A stretch of DNA of 64,000 bases from Ampelocalamus luodianensis (GCA_036346255.1 CM070617.1:27021080-27085079); one strand, 5' to 3'; shown: positions 34,313 to 47,200, numbered from the stretch's first letter. The notes: a model not told the origin generated them from the letters alone. Made by a program: numbers and translations.

Positions 34313-34891
34313 TTAGTTCCTCCGCCTAAGCTCATCGACCGATTCTAAACATTTCCGATCACATGCGTAGGCGATTTTCTGATCACCGCGGACCGTGATG
34401 ACACCCTTTGGTCCCGACATTTTCAAACTCTGGTAACCGTAATGCGTAGCTACCAGGAATTTTGCTAAGGTTGGATGACCAAGGATTGCATTATATGCTA
34501 TTTCAAAATTCACTACATCGAAAGAAACTTTTTCTGTTCGGAAATTGTCGGGTTTTCCGAACGTAACCAATAGGGATAATTGCCCTATTGGCTTGGCGGT
34601 AGATCCAGGAACTATACCATGGAAGGCATATTTCACAGGCTTTACCTTAGAATTTGGAATCTGCATATCATCCAATGCGCTTGCAAAGAGAATATTTAAA
34701 GAACTACCCCCATCTATCAAAACCCGATTAACCTTGCAGTTATTAATAGTAGGCTCAACGACAATTGGAAACCTACCTGGTCGAGTTGAAGGGATTGGGC
34801 AATCTTCTTTGCTAAATGAGATTATTGTCTCCGACCACCTTGAAGGCTTGGTGATGATCGGAGTTTCAGCAAGGTTGACTTCTCGCTCCAT
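34313..34891 (-). pseudogene. Gypsy aspartic protease region
   Basis: A frame of 192 residues includes FPIVVEPTINNCKVNRVLID followed by GGSSLNILF, the protease active-site block, where IDGGSS replaces the usual D(T/S)G as is common in this lineage. It is followed by VSFDVVNFEIAYNAILGHPT, the ILG flap-side motif. The frame is intact locally but not linked to gag or pol. Confidence 0.8.
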
Positions 34892-35218
34892 GGCCTTCAG
34901 GTGATGTCTGGATTCGTATGAAGAAGATCCCCCGAAAATTACATCGACGGATGTCGAGGTTCTTGATACTCCATCTCCTCGTCACCATCCTTGTCCTTTC
35001 TGGAGCTTGTTTCCCCAATTTCTTGAATTGAAGGAAGTGGACCTTTACCGCATAATAATCATTCAATTTCCTCGCAAGCGCGACAGCTATGTAAATCGTG
35101 TCCCGCTTGTTTATGGAGAGGACAACATTTTTTGCTTTTCTTATACTCATTGGTCTGAGCTTTTGCTTTGCTATGACCGAGTAATCTTTTCTTTCTTTAG
35201 GAAATTTCTCAGGAACAG

Positions 35219-36338
35219 TCAGAACCTCCTTATTGTTAGTTCTGCCGTGTTTCTTCTTCTTGAGAGCTTTCTTCTGCTTCTTTTCCGACTTATCCAGACC
35301 AGGCTGGGGGATCTTGTCTTTTCGATCAACGACTTCGTTCCACTCGACCGCTTCGCTAGCCGCGCGTTTGTCACCATGTCGAAGAGCTCGATGGTTGTTC
35401 GTGGGGGATGAATTGCTAGATCCTCCGTAAACCTTCGATTTCTTAATCCCGCTTTAAAAGCCTGGATAACAGAGGACTCTGCAACCTCTGGAATCGAGTT
35501 GCGGACTTGGCTAAATCTCTTGATGTATTGTCGAAGAGTTTCATTAGGTTTTTGCCGTATCCTGTGGAGGTCATCCTCCTTTCCAGGGCGATCGTACGTA
35601 CCCTGAAAGTTTGCAATTAGAAGATCGCAAAGCTGCTCCCAAGTATACACAGATCCGATAGGTAAATTTAGCAACCATGATCGGGCTGATCCTTCTAGTA
35701 CCGTGGGAAGATAATTAGCCATTACATTTTCGTCGCCGCCAGCGGCTCTGATAGCGGTGGTATAAATCTGAAGAAATTCTAAAGGATTTTAGGTCCTATT
35801 GAATTTATCCAGGTTGGCAGGTCGGAACCTATTTGGCCAACACACAGCTTGGAGCCCTGCAGAGAAAGCTCGACAACCTGTGATCGTCTCACGGCGCCTT
35901 CTTTGAAAAGGTGCCGGATTATAATCGGTCGGGACCGATTCACGACCGATCGCTGATTTTCGGTATCCCGATCCGGCGTATACGCGTTCGAGAACGCCTT
36001 TGACCGCTTGCTCGGTTAAGATGATACCAAAGATCATCGAGTCCAAGCGCTTGCTCTTGTTGGCGAGTGAAGATTCCTCGAAACAATCTTCTTCCCTCAT
36101 GACCTCTTTGGTGGAAGCGTCGGAATGGTCCTTGTGTTAGTTGACCCTCAACACGACCACGCTGGCTTCTGCTCAGGGAAGAATGCTGAGATGAAGTCAT
36201 GGTCTGACTCTGTGGTTGCCTTCGTTCCCGATATGCTTCCGTGCGCTGCATGGTCTGTTGGATAATCTCCGATACTTGACCTACAAGTCGTGCAAAACCT
36301 GGAGTTTCTGCCAAAACAGGGTCAGAAGTATTTAACAT
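35219..36338 (-). pseudogene. Gypsy gag, capsid part
   Basis: Frame 35722-35219 carries the Retrotrans_gag domain: LEGSARSWLLNLPIGSVYTW, FQGTYDRPGKEDDL and ETLRQYIKRFSQVRN. Frame 36338-35789 is the preceding Arg/Gln-rich linker (QTMQRTEAYRERRQPQSQTM). At least one frameshift separates the two. Downstream traces of the nucleocapsid reach about 34870. Confidence 0.8.
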
Positions 36339-36637
36339 ATTTCTAACTCGCCGCGAGTTCGTATTGTTACCAAGGTCTTACGAGGTTTCTACGAAAGAGG
36401 CGTTTGATAGCTCGAATTCTCTGTTCTCCCCATCGGTCTTGCCTGGTCTCCTGCATTGGCTAAGGCAGGATCAGGCGAATTAACTGATGGACGTCCACCA
36501 GTTCTGTGACCTCTGGCATTTGGTGCCTGACCGCTCGTATCATCTCCATCATTATGTGGTGGCGAGGTAATGTGTGGAGGACCGTACACGACATCTTGAT
36601 TTGAATCTCCGATCGCATTGACCTCGTGTTTCCATGC

Positions 36638-37222
36638 TTATCCTCGATGAGCTTCCATCGTAATCAATGGAGAGCCTTTCGAGTTTTCACCAAGAGTTTC
36701 CACGATGGAGAATAATCGGTGATCGCACTTCGAGGTCCTTGTAATGGTCTCAGCCTGATGCGGCGAACTGCCGATCGTATGCTGAGCCTTATTATCCCCA
36801 TCTGGTTTATCACCAGCGGGGGTTTCATCGACACTGTCACCAAGTGTCGGTTGGCTCCTGGAATTGCTAGAAGCCGTCGGTGAGTATCTATCAACCATGA
36901 TCGCATCAAAAGTATATTGGACTTCGAGTTGATGAGTTGGGTTTTCTTCACCTTTCTTACCGGTCGTGGAGTCCGGGCTTGCTGAAGCCTTCGGGCTTCC
37001 TGAACCGGTCGGGAGCGTCTCCTCTGGAAACACCACTGATCGTAAGGGTGTATCCTCATCCATCCGGTCGATTTCGCTTGTTTCTGCAACAGGCGACCCG
37101 ATGGAAGAGTAGGATGATGAAGATGCTCCATTTTCCTCCATGGCGTGCATGCATGCGTCCATGTCAAGGTTGGCGTAGTCCGCCAGGTCGAACCAATTCT
37201 CTTCGTCCCAACTCCCCGACAT
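36638..37222 (-). pseudogene. Gypsy gag, N-terminal part
   Basis: ATG 37222 opens an acidic, Ser/Pro-rich, probably disordered 194-residue frame (MSGSWDEENWFDLADYANLD onward) about 100 bp after the 5' LTR. The position fits the start of gag. The frame is lost before the capsid domain. Confidence 0.65.
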
Positions 37223-37300
37223 AACCGCATGAGCGATTACGAGTGGGAAATGGACAAAGAATCGGTGAGCAACACCAGTCTTCCAAGATTCCACGCCGCC

Positions 37301-37318
37301 CCCACTGGGACGGCGCCA
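37301..37318 (-). promoter_or_regulatory. Primer-binding site of the gypsy element
   Basis: On the minus strand TGGCGCCGTCCCAGTGGG lies one or two bases past the 5' LTR. TGGCGCC is the standard start of a gypsy tRNA primer site. The exact tRNA was not determined. Confidence 0.75.
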
Positions 37319-37319
37319 C

Positions 37320-37986
37320 CGCCGACGATCAAGTCGCCGATCTTACAATAAATGGAAAAAGAGAGAATGACGGGAAATCTTGGGATTGTAATGGGACTGC
37401 TCTTTATTAGTATGAACTGAGATTTTACAAGGGGTGTATCCTGACAGAATGACGGACTGCTTTCTAGAATACAAGGCAATGCTTCTTTCTTTCTATCTTC
37501 TGATGATCTGATCTCTGATGCGATGTTCCTCTCCCCCTTTGATCCGCCCAGGTTCCATCTTTAAATAGCCCTCGAAGAGGTGGCAGTTACTCCCGGAGAA
37601 GGCGCCTGATGTGAAGCGTTACGTCTGGTCGGAGTCAAGTGATGGTTGATACAGAATCAACCGTTTGGTGGTTATATGTCTATGAAACATACAACCGCAC
37701 GGAGGTTGTTCACTGGTGTGTCTTGGATAAGATACGTCGTATGGAATATGCGCGTGTTCCATTCATCATACGGTAGAGAATATACCTTGGAATCAGTTCT
37801 TACCTTCTACGAGCAGTTCTCCTGGTCGGAGGCTTGACTTGGGCCTTCGTCCGACCAGGGTACCCATTATGTAACCTCTGGAATCTCTACGACCAGTGGG
37901 GTCGTGCATCTCAGGAGTTACGACCATGAAGACGTATGGTCTTTTTATGTATTAAAGATAATACATAGAGGTTTTAACCCTCGTCA
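37320..37986 (-). repeat. 5' LTR of the gypsy element
   Basis: 667 bp. Its terminal CA (minus strand end) is changed to CG compared with the other LTR, which keeps CA. Otherwise the two copies differ by scattered bases and short indels. Confidence 0.95.
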
Positions 37987-37991
37987 CTTAC

Positions 37992-38602
37992 GCTTCTTGG
38001 AAATTGGCACATTGACTTTCGCCAAACAACCCCAAGTGCGCAAATATGAAAGTGATAGTCTTTTCTTCTCCCATTGTTCAAATGGAGTTATCTCTTTATT
38101 CTTTGTGGGAACCCTATTTAGAACATGACATGAAGTCAATATAGCCTCCCCCCACCATGCCTTGGAAAGACCCGCTGTGTCTAACATGGCGTTAACCAAA
38201 TCAGTTAAAGTGCGGTTTTTTCCTTTCAGCAACCCCGTTTGACTGGGGTGAATAGGGAGGCGTCCTCTCATGGATTATACCATGTTCCTCACAGAATAAA
38301 ATGAATTCATTAGAAAAGTACTCGCCACCACGATCAGACCTAACCCTTTTGATTTTCTTTTCAAGTTGGTTCTCAGCTTCTGCCTTATAGATTTTAAAGT
38401 AGTGAAGAGCTTCATCTTTAGTTTTCAAAAGATACACATAACAGAACCTAGTGGAGTCATCAATCAAAGTCATGAAATATCTCTTACCACCTTTTGTCAA
38501 CACACCATTCATCTCACACAGATCTGAATGTATGAGTTCTAATGGTGCCAAGTTTCTTACCTCCGCAGCCTTATGAGGCTTACGAGGCTGCTTTGATTGC
38601 AC
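37992..38602 (-). pseudogene. Copia integrase core, frameshifted
   Basis: Frame 38602-38201 contains LELIHSDLCEMNGV and YFMTLIDDSTRFCYVYLLKT, then VRSDRGGEYFSNEF, HGIIHERTPPYSPQSNGVAE: the D,D,E catalytic residues of the rve domain are visible. One frameshift near 38225 leads to frame 38271-37984 with NRTLTDLVNAMLDTAGLSKA and FEQWEKKRLSLSYLRTWG. The gypsy element interrupts the gene right after VPISKKRK. Confidence 0.9.
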
Positions 38603-39119
38603 ACAAACTTGACATTTAGAACCTTTGGCAATGGTGAATTTCGGGATTAACTCTAAATCAAGCTAACGCGTCATGCAACCAAAATTTATGTGACAAAGTC
38701 GTGAATGCCAAATAGTAGTCTCATTACCACCAAAATATGATTCACAACATTATTACACAAATCTGAAAGAGATAGGCGGAACAAGCCTCCGCACACATAG
38801 CCTTTACCAACAAATTGTCCACATTTGGACATTACAAATTTATTGGACTCAAATACCGCCTAAAGCCATCTCTACACGTAAGAGATCCGCTCACGAGATT
38901 CTTATTGATAGATAGCACATGATGCACGTTCTTGATTGCACAATCTTTCCCGAAGTAAACTTCGATCGACCGTGCCAACACCATGAACATGGCATGTGAC
39001 CCGCTCCCATTAGAACGGCTGAATCCCGAGTGACTGGTAAGAAGAAAACAATGAAATATCAGCACACACATGTATATTAGCACCGTGTCTATCCACCAAT
39101 CGGTAGATTGACATACGGA

Positions 39120-40009
39120 AAAACAAGAGGTAAATTACCATACCACAAGTTCCGCCTCAAGAGTACCAACAACAACATTGACAGACTTGGAATTCGTCCT
39201 TGCGATTCTTCACACCCTTGCGTTGGATCGCAATCCTTGGCCCAATGACCGATTCACCACACACAAAGCAAAGGCCATCCTTTGTGTTCTTCTTCTTCTT
39301 TTAAAGCTTGTTGTTTGTGCAGTCTTGTTTTTGCCTTTGAACTTTTGAGCTTGGCCATTCTTTTCTCGCACCACATTGGCACTAGAATGTCCTCATTTCC
39401 TCTAGTGTGTGTATCTTTTGCCTCGCTTTTCTTCAACATCAAGAGACCCAATGAGATTTTCAACAGAAAACTCTTGTCTCTTGTGTTTCAGAGAAGTAGC
39501 AAAATTCCTCCAAGAAGGAGGAAGCTTGGCAATAATGCCTCCCCGCGACAAACTTGTCCGGTAACACACACTTGAAATGCTCATGTTCTTTGGCCATGGA
39601 TTGTATCTCATGAGCCTGCTCAACTACAGAACGGCCATCAACCATTCTATAGTCATGGTATTGCTCCATGAGATACAGTTCACTGCCTGCATCCGAAACC
39701 CCAAACTTGGCATCGAGTGCATCCCACATATCTTTCCCATTTGTAATCACCATGTATGCATCAACTAACTTCTCACCAAGAACGCGATCACGGCACCTTT
39801 AAAAGGTTATCGCGACCTCGAACGCTTGCTCTGCTCAGAGTAAGTGTTCCTTCAGGCTTGCCTTTTGCCACATGAAAAACGTTCATGACAGTTAGCCAAA
39901 GCACCATCTTGGTGCGCCACCTCTTATAATTCGCACCATCGAATTGAGAGGGCTTAAGCGCAAAGAAAAGCGATTGATGAAAAATGCCTATTACAATAAG
40001 GTTTTGGAT
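39120..40009 (-). pseudogene. Copia gag region, broken
   Basis: Frames on the minus strand give SQFDGANYKRWRTKMVLWLT (about 39960), typical of copia gag, then ELYLMEQYHDYRMVDGRSVV and HEHFKCVLPDKFVAG (39690-39540). Zinc-knuckle-like remnants follow near 39270-39200. Several small frame breaks occur. Confidence 0.8.
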
Positions 40010-41150
40010 TGTTGAGAATAAGAGCATTTTTCAATTACTTTAATCCGAAATATAGTAGATAAAATATGATGAATATTCTAGCCACTTTCACAAAGCAAGT
40101 AAGCAAGAACACTATAGACATACTAATATCCGTAAGAACGAAACTAGCATATCTATCACGTTGTTCAAGGTAACAACTAGTAATATCACTAACCAAGCAA
40201 TACATATGAAATAGACATACCCGGATCCAAAGGAAGGAGCAGCGAGTGGAAGAAGAAGCGCAGCAGGAGTCTTTGTGAGATCGCCGCTTTGTCATGGCGT
40301 AGTGGTAAGTAGTCGTGCGATGGACGCCGTGGTAGTAGTCGTCACGGTTGTAGGCGTAGCGAGTCGAATGGAGAGGAAGCGTGGCGCGCGCGCGAACGCT
40401 CCCCAAAAACCTTATTCGCCCTTGCTCGTGCAAGCCTTCAAGGATGAGGGTTCCGGAGGCCTGCTCTCCCGGTGCGACAGTACACGCGCCTCGCCGGGAT
40501 GGAGATCGCCGGAGACAGCAACAAAACTGAAGAACTGTGGTGTCTTTCGTGGAGAGAATTGGAGAACCCCTCTCTGTTCCAGATAATGACTATATATAAC
40601 AACCAGACCAGAAACAGTCACCATTACTTACTAGTAACCGCAACCATTACTGTCTAGTCAAGAGGCCAGAAACGGTCGCCATTACTCACTAGTAACGCAG
40701 CAATTCTTCGCTTAGTCAAGAGGCGGCGGTCGCCATTACTCACTAGTAACAAGAACCGCTATCGCCACCATTATTTGAATCAGTGCACTGTTCTTTTAAT
40801 TGCAAAAATGAAGAGACCAGAAACAGTCGCAATTATTGCCAGCCGTTTATTGCGAGTCGGTGCGTTTCGATTTTCGAATAGATAAAGAAAAACGCGCACG
40901 CACCCGACACGCCTGTGTACGCGCGCACGGCTCGGCTCGGCTCGGCTCGGCGAGGCGAGCGAGCGCGCGCGTGTATTGGTTCTCTCCAATTCCACAAGAG
41001 GACTCCCACGTTCCACCTTATAAATTGGTGTAACTCCCCTTTAACTCTCCATATGGGACTAAAAAGGTTTAGCACATGCACATGAGCCTTTGGGATTTTC
41101 CAGGAATTAATTAGAATTAAAGTTGGGCCTAGCCCATATTAAATCCAACA
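40010..41150 (-). repeat. 5' LTR of the copia element
   Basis: 1141 bp. It has about 200 bp more than the other LTR, made of imperfect repeats around GTCGCCATTACTCACTAGTA (40610-40760). The sequence just inside it (minus strand ATCCAAAACCTTATTG) does not look like a primer-binding site. Confidence 0.95.
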
Positions 41151-41155
41151 ATTAG

Positions 41156-44100
41156 ATCAAATATCCAATCATATGACACATCAATCTCTACACAAATCTA
41201 ATTATCACAATAATTGATTTAAATTTAAAGAAAATTTTAGACAACTTAAAAATAACAAATCTGTAATAATAAATACATAGTACTAGACTGAAAGCTGACG
41301 GATGCATTAGCTTCCAATCTGACCGTTGAAAGTTGACACACACACACGAACAGAACATGCATGCTAGCAATGCATCGCCCTGGGGAACACTGCGCAAAGT
41401 GAATGCCAATGCAGATGCCACAATAAACTTACTACTACCTCATGATCTGAAAACTACAGCACTTCACTCATGGCTAGGACATTGCGAGGGGAAAAACAAA
41501 TCCTCCGGGCCGACCAAACTGATGCAAATTACTCTGACCAGGTTCCCTCCTACCCAAGACAGTCGAGTCGACCGGCCGAGAAACCTTAACGTACAGGGTG
41601 TGGACTACAATGCTAACATGGCATCGATCCAAAATGACTAGTTGATCTAACGTTTCATCCATGTGGGAATAAAACGAGGCCTGATGTACAGTACACATAC
41701 TCAATCAGTATATTTTCACTGGAATCTGGCACGATCCCTGCTCCATTATAGCCCGTACACGGCTCGCACACCGGACCGTGTATGTGTACGTTGTACCGCA
41801 GAGACCTGACAAAAAACAAAAATCATGCTTCTGTATTCACGAGCCACTTGGGATTGTAAGGAAGTATCCTACTGGTTCGCCTCGCCTCGCCTCGCCTCGC
41901 CGACGTGCCGTGCCTCGTGCGTATGATTGCGGCCGGTACGTAGTGCGCAGCGACAAGAAGCCATAGCCTCGCACACGCCTGGTTGTTTTGAGTGGGGGAG
42001 AAGAAAAGGATGGCGAGCGAGCCCGACCGACCAATCCCATGTTCTCCCGCCCTCTTTCGAGCTGGCAAGGAATCTTGTGCTCATTCCCTCCCCCTGCTCC
42101 GTCCAGCTCCAATGATCCATCCTCCTTTCCGGTTTCCATCTAGCTGCGAGATGCATGTATGTTGCTTAATGCGCCGTTCCCTCGCATCATCAGGGTATTG
42201 ATGGAGGCGTCGCCGTTGATCTCGTTGCTGTCGCTATTGTACTGGTCTCAAACTCTCAATCACAACAGTTGTGATAGAGACAATTCATTGAGCCGAGGCT
42301 CGCATCACATTACGCGCTGATTAATCAATTAATGGCCGGGGCGAGAGAGCGGGCGCAGCGCCCAACCGACGTATCATTTCGGAATCCGCTTACTTTGCAT
42401 ACTTTCATCCGTGCGAGCGGTGGCGATCGATCGATCGCCTCGTTTGTCATGATACGACGAGCTCATGCGTGCGTGAGGCGCGGATAGAGCCCGTGTCGCT
42501 CGTCGCTCGTGTTGAGGGGATACGCGTGGCTATAATATTGCGATGGTTGCGGGCTCGAGATGAATTGGCCCGATGCGCCAAATCTGGTGGTTGGAACTAT
42601 GCTCTGTACACGCAGGCGATTCTTTCTACTATCTATCTTGCCAAGTGCCAATATGCATTAGGATATGTACTGGGAGGCGTGATTCGGTTCTACGAATGAT
42701 ATCTCGACCGTTTGAGCTGATAGAAAGCCATGTTCTTTGCACAGGTGCTGGCGGCACTGCTAGGAATTTAAATGCGTGATGTGTGTGGTGATCTGCAGCA
42801 CCATTGTTTTCGGCTGTCGGACATGCATGCTCCTGCAGATTGAGAATATCCAATCGAACAGGGGATACATGAACCTTATGGCACGCCATGCGTTGCTTTG
42901 TCCTACCACAACAAGGGCAGCCATCTGACGCTTGTTTGTTGCTGTCTATCCATAACAGTGAACAGCCTCTCACTCTGTCCGGCTTGCATGAACCTGATCT
43001 GACCTGAATGCAACCATGCATCGTCTCCCTCGATCGTAATGGTGTTCGGCCCTACGCGTCCATATCGTGTTATCAACCCTTCACACAGTTGGATAATCCA
43101 AGGCCAGCCACAGTTGGTTCCTTGGCTATGTTTCGCAGTATGTAGGAATTTCTACGTACATCGCTCAACACGTCGACATCTCAGAAATTTGGCCACTTTC
43201 CAGGAATATGGAGAAGATCATGTAGCTAGCTAAATTGACTACCAGGGGGGCATTATGCATCGCCCATGTAACAGGCTAGCAGAAGCATACCCCATTTTGT
43301 CAGCGTGCATCAGTCGTTTTCGGGTGTACCTTGTTATGTCATCTTCCATCTGGGTTTCGCTTTATAGCCAGTTAAAATGACAAATGGACTGATGAGATGG
43401 AACCTTGGATGCCTATCAAAGTACTCAGGTAGTCATGTACCTTTTCAGTTGACCGCATCTAGTCTGACATGAAATCTTTTCCTTGCAGTGAGTGCTTGTC
43501 AGGCATTCATGATTTCTAATGGATGGCACACTGCTCTCTCTCTCTCTCTCTAAAATGCAGCAATTTCTTACTTCAATACAGTAACCATGAGTTGCAGCGC
43601 GTGACTGCATGCATGAGCGTAAGCTACAACCATACTGCACTTGGCATGGCAAAAAAGTGAGTGATCGTAAGCTTGTAACCACCCCGTCGCATGGATCCGT
43701 GAGAGAAGCTAGGGAACACGCGAGGGACCAACTGGCCTTTACCAATCATTTCACCAGTACAACTAAGCTCGGACGTACTACAGGAGCTTTACGCCGCCAC
43801 TTAACATGGCTGGGCTCGCTCATCTCATGCATCGGATCGGAACAACGAAGAGGGCCACGCGACGAGCTACTACGCATTGGACCATCATTACTACTACTCC
43901 CACGCTACACCACACCAAAAACCTCTCGATTCATGGACCGATCGTTCAGGATTCGTCAGATCCAAATTAAAACTCCGTCCAAAAGGAGGGCACGAATTAA
44001 CGAAACACCGGCACGATCGAAGAAAGCGTATAAATTCCCGCAACTAACTTTGGCGGAGCGCTCCTGCGGGTGGGCTGGGCAATCACCGTGGGGGGACATG

Positions 44101-45370
44101 GCATGTGCAGCCCCAGCACATCCATTATTTCGATGCCAATCTTGTAGGAAAGCACCGGGAGCCCACCGCGCGCCCCACTTGCCGTGCCTGCCGAGCGAGC
44201 GAGCTACCGCGCCCGTGACAGGGAGAGGGAGGCCGGCCAGGCACATGAAGCGAAAGGCCGTCGTGCGTGTGCGCCGGCCGGTCGCTTTCTGGCTCGGTGT
44301 TGGGTTGAAGAGGGTTCGGGGCCGATGCGGCGTCAATTTGTACAGAGGTTGGGATGGAACGGATGCGCGTACGTGGGCGCTGCATGCCGTCCGGCGTGCC
44401 GCGAGATGGATCATGGATGGATGCCTCATGCCAGGTTGGTGGATTCAACAGTTCTTTGAATAGCCGATGCAGGGCTCCGGGGCAACAATGTACTGGGGCT
44501 GGGCTGGTCCATGTCTGGGGTTTCATGGTAGATGAGGGCTGCGGTGTTTCGCACTTTGTTGGATTAATTCACCGCGTGATATTATTGAGAGTAAATTATG
44601 CCAGGTAAATCTGGCAATGCTATCATTGTACGAACAATGACACTAACTCTTACTGCAAATATAGATAGATTATCTTAGAATTAATGTATGCCGTTCAAAC
44701 AATTTTAGATTTGACCATCAATATTTGCAAAGGAACTACATGTACAATCGACGCCGTATTGTAGTAGTCATGACCAACAATTGGTGCAAAGTACACATGG
44801 GCGAATTCAATTGGTGCAAAGTGAGACTTGAGGGGAACAAAGCCCTAGCGTATCAACATTATCCGCCAAACCAACCAAACGGGCCCGAGACGGGCAAGCA
44901 CTCACCTAGCCAAGCAGAAGCGGCGCGCCGAAGCCCTGTACGCATCCACACAGGTACAACAGATCATATCCCACGTACGTGGAATCCCTGCCGCCGTGCA
45001 CCAAGGAGAAAGACGCCTCCTACTTACTCAGACAATCAGGGGCGAAGCCTAATAGACTCAGCCGGTGTCGCAGGACACTGAGTTTTTTTTTATATATAAG
45101 AAACAACCTATATATGCTATGTGTATCCCCTATCCCAAAGTTCATCCACCTCGAAGGCCCGCAAACCAACCAATCGGCAGCTCACTCCCACTCGCCCAGC
45201 ACTCTGGCAGGCGGCCCACACAGACGGCCCACGAAACTAACCATCCAAGTAGCCGACGATGCATGCGGCTCAAAAAACAGAGATCGGATGGATGCATCAC
45301 AATTCACACATCGCCCCGGCGTCAGCCTCCTACCTCCAATCGTGACTCGCGTGTGGCGTGTGTAACAACG
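41156..45370. other. Intergenic, no recognised gene
   Basis: I find no protein family, terminal repeats or RNA gene here. Open frames such as 43609-44463 (plus) have no domain and are likely chance in GC-rich stretches. Small features: a CGCCT/CTCGC run near 41880-41900, a (CT)n run at 43533-43551, and two copies of AATTGGTGCAAAGT near 44780-44820. Confidence 0.4.
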
Positions 45371-45966
45371 TTAGAGCATCTCCAATGTATTGAATCAAAG
45401 TAGGTTCCAAACTATGCCATGTAAGCAGATTCATAAGTAAATCTATTTTACTCCAATGTATTGAATTGGAGTCATCCTTTAGACGGACCCACCGCAAAAT
45501 AAAATAATAGCTCAGCACCAACTTTCCCCACGCGCTGTCTTTTCCTTCCCGCGACGAGAAGGTTCCCCTTCCTCACGCCCCTTTGTTTCTCCGCCGATTC
45601 CTCACGCCCGCACCGCTCAATCCTCTCCGCCGCCGCTACTTCCACTCCCCACCATTGCTGATCTGGAGCACCGCGACGATATTTCGTTCCGCCGTCACCG
45701 CCAGAAGCCACGTCGAGCCGAGGAAGCTGCGAGATATACCAAGACGACCATCCGCCGGTTCTGCTGCGACGACCTCCTCCGCTTCGCCTCTGTCAACCGA
45801 GACCACCTCACCGAGACCGTAAGCTCTCCCTTCTTTCCCTCTTCTTGTTTCTTGATTCGAGGATGGCGTCCGCCCGTCTTCTTCCCCAGATCTAATCCGT
45901 AGATCTGGATTTTTACTCTTGAGGGAGGCAGTGGCGGGGCGGCGAACTGGGGGCCGGCGCCCGGCG

Positions 45967-46109
45967 GGGCGGCGAGCCTCTGGACTGGAGCCGAGGAGGG
46001 CAGGCGCGCAGGAGCCGGGAGGCAAGACCGCAGGAGGAGGAGCTCCTGCCCAACGGGGCGGCGGGCCTCTGGACTGGAGCCGAGGAGGGCAGGCGCGCAG
46101 GAGCCAGGA
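45967..46109. repeat. GC-rich 80-90-bp tandem repeat, split by an LTR
   Basis: The unit contains GCCTCTGGACTGGAGCCGAG then GGCAGGCGCGCAGGAGCC and CAGGAGGAGGAGCTCCTGCC. Copies start at 45967 and 46057, and a third lies beyond the LTR insertion from 51148. The array is in the 3' non-coding part of the Harbinger element. Confidence 0.85.
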
Positions 46110-47138
46110 TGTGAGGATCTCGGTTTATTCGGCTTGTACTATTTAACCATCCACTTGGTCCTAGCAGTACAATTCAAATAAACCAAGCCTCGAGATATGT
46201 ATACTTTCCAGAAATGCAGTATACACACCTCGATACAAAATCATGCATCAATTCCATTCATTCACATAGAACCGAAGCACAACACTAAATCAAAGACATA
46301 CATAACATAAAGAGTTTTTACAAACAAGAGGCCGATCGGCCAAATGACATACAACTAGATAAGTAAACAGCGGAAGCAAAAGAGCCATAAGATGACGATA
46401 AACAAAAGCCAATCAGTGTGTCTTTACCCACAAGGCAACCAACTGGACCGCCAAGCTAGTAGTCCCAAACACCACCGCAACACAACTCACAAAAGTGAGG
46501 CCCTTGGGGCTCACCTTCTTCCTCCGCAACAAAACAATTAAGCATAGCATCTGAGTACAAAAATTATTTTTGTACTCGCAAGACTGACGTGTAAGATAAC
46601 AGAACTATAATTAACTACATGCAAGCTTTATTTAAGTGGAGGAGGCTCTGGACTTATTTTTAGCATAAAGCAAGTTTTATTTGCAATAATGTAATACATT
46701 AAAAGCAAGTTTGCAATTAATTTTTATTGTTCAAATAACAGAGAGACAGATATAACAGTAGATAGATGACAACAACATCCTGGAAGTGACTAACCCAATA
46801 GTCACCACAACAATAGCATGAAGTACCCCTTCATACCACCCATGTCAAGTTTTAGTTTTTAAAAGGTTGTAGTCTAGTTCTTGTGGGAAATAACCAAGCG
46901 TGTCCATAAGCTAGGACGAGGCTATTCGAATAGTTTTAACCCTGTAGGGGTGTACCAATGTACCAACACGATAGACCGCCTTTCCACCAGCCACGGTTAG
47001 CATACTTCCTTTGGTATACCGGCACGGCTAAGTCTAACAAGACGCTTTCCGATGGACGATGCTAATTAAGAGCCGCAACCCACGGGGATAAGGATACATT
47101 AAACAACCTAACTGGTCTGCTAATGCTCCCCTCCCAAC

Positions 47139-47139
47139 A

Positions 47140-47194
<55 letters not shown>
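47139..47194. repeat. (CA)n microsatellite
   Basis: A CA dinucleotide run of about 56 bp within the 5-kb solo LTR. Confidence 0.95.

Positions 47195-47200
<6 letters not shown>

Larger units (their letters stand above)
26267..37986 (-). mobile_element. Ty3-gypsy (Tat-like) LTR retrotransposon nested in the copia pol gene
   Basis: An 11.7-kb element with LTRs at 26267-26926 and 37320-37986. Each LTR ends ACCCTCGTCA on the plus strand. A perfect 5-bp duplication cttac lies at 26262-26266 and 37987-37991. Joining the flanks restores the copia integrase frame from VPISKKRK to LGPKTVDYVF. On the minus strand the order is gag, protease, reverse transcriptase, RNase H, integrase, then an extra antisense gene, then the 3' LTR. 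The order puts it in Ty3-gypsy. The extra opposite-strand ORF and an additional RNase H-like start after the normal one point to the Tat lineage. All ORFs are broken. Confidence 0.95.
22881..41150 (-). mobile_element. Full-length Ty1-copia LTR retrotransposon, interrupted by a gypsy element
   Basis: Both LTRs begin TGTTGAGA and end ATCCAACA, and a perfect 5-bp duplication attag flanks the whole (22876-22880 and 41151-41155). Reading on the minus strand, the order is 5' LTR (40010-41150), gag, integrase, reverse transcriptase, RNase H, 3' LTR (22881-23863). Integrase before reverse transcriptase defines Ty1-copia. Without the 11.7-kb gypsy insertion it would be about 6.5 kb. The coding part has many frameshifts and stops, so it is no longer autonomous. 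A purine tract adjoins the 3' LTR, but no standard primer-binding site follows the 5' LTR. Confidence 0.95.

Noticed and set aside
43609..44463. 284-residue plus-strand open frame
   Set aside because: No recognisable motif, and overlapping frames on the other strand are similarly long; composition explains it.
45919..46146. Short Gly/Arg-rich frame across the Harbinger/LTR junction
   Set aside because: It is made by the GC-rich tandem repeat and ends inside the inserted LTR.
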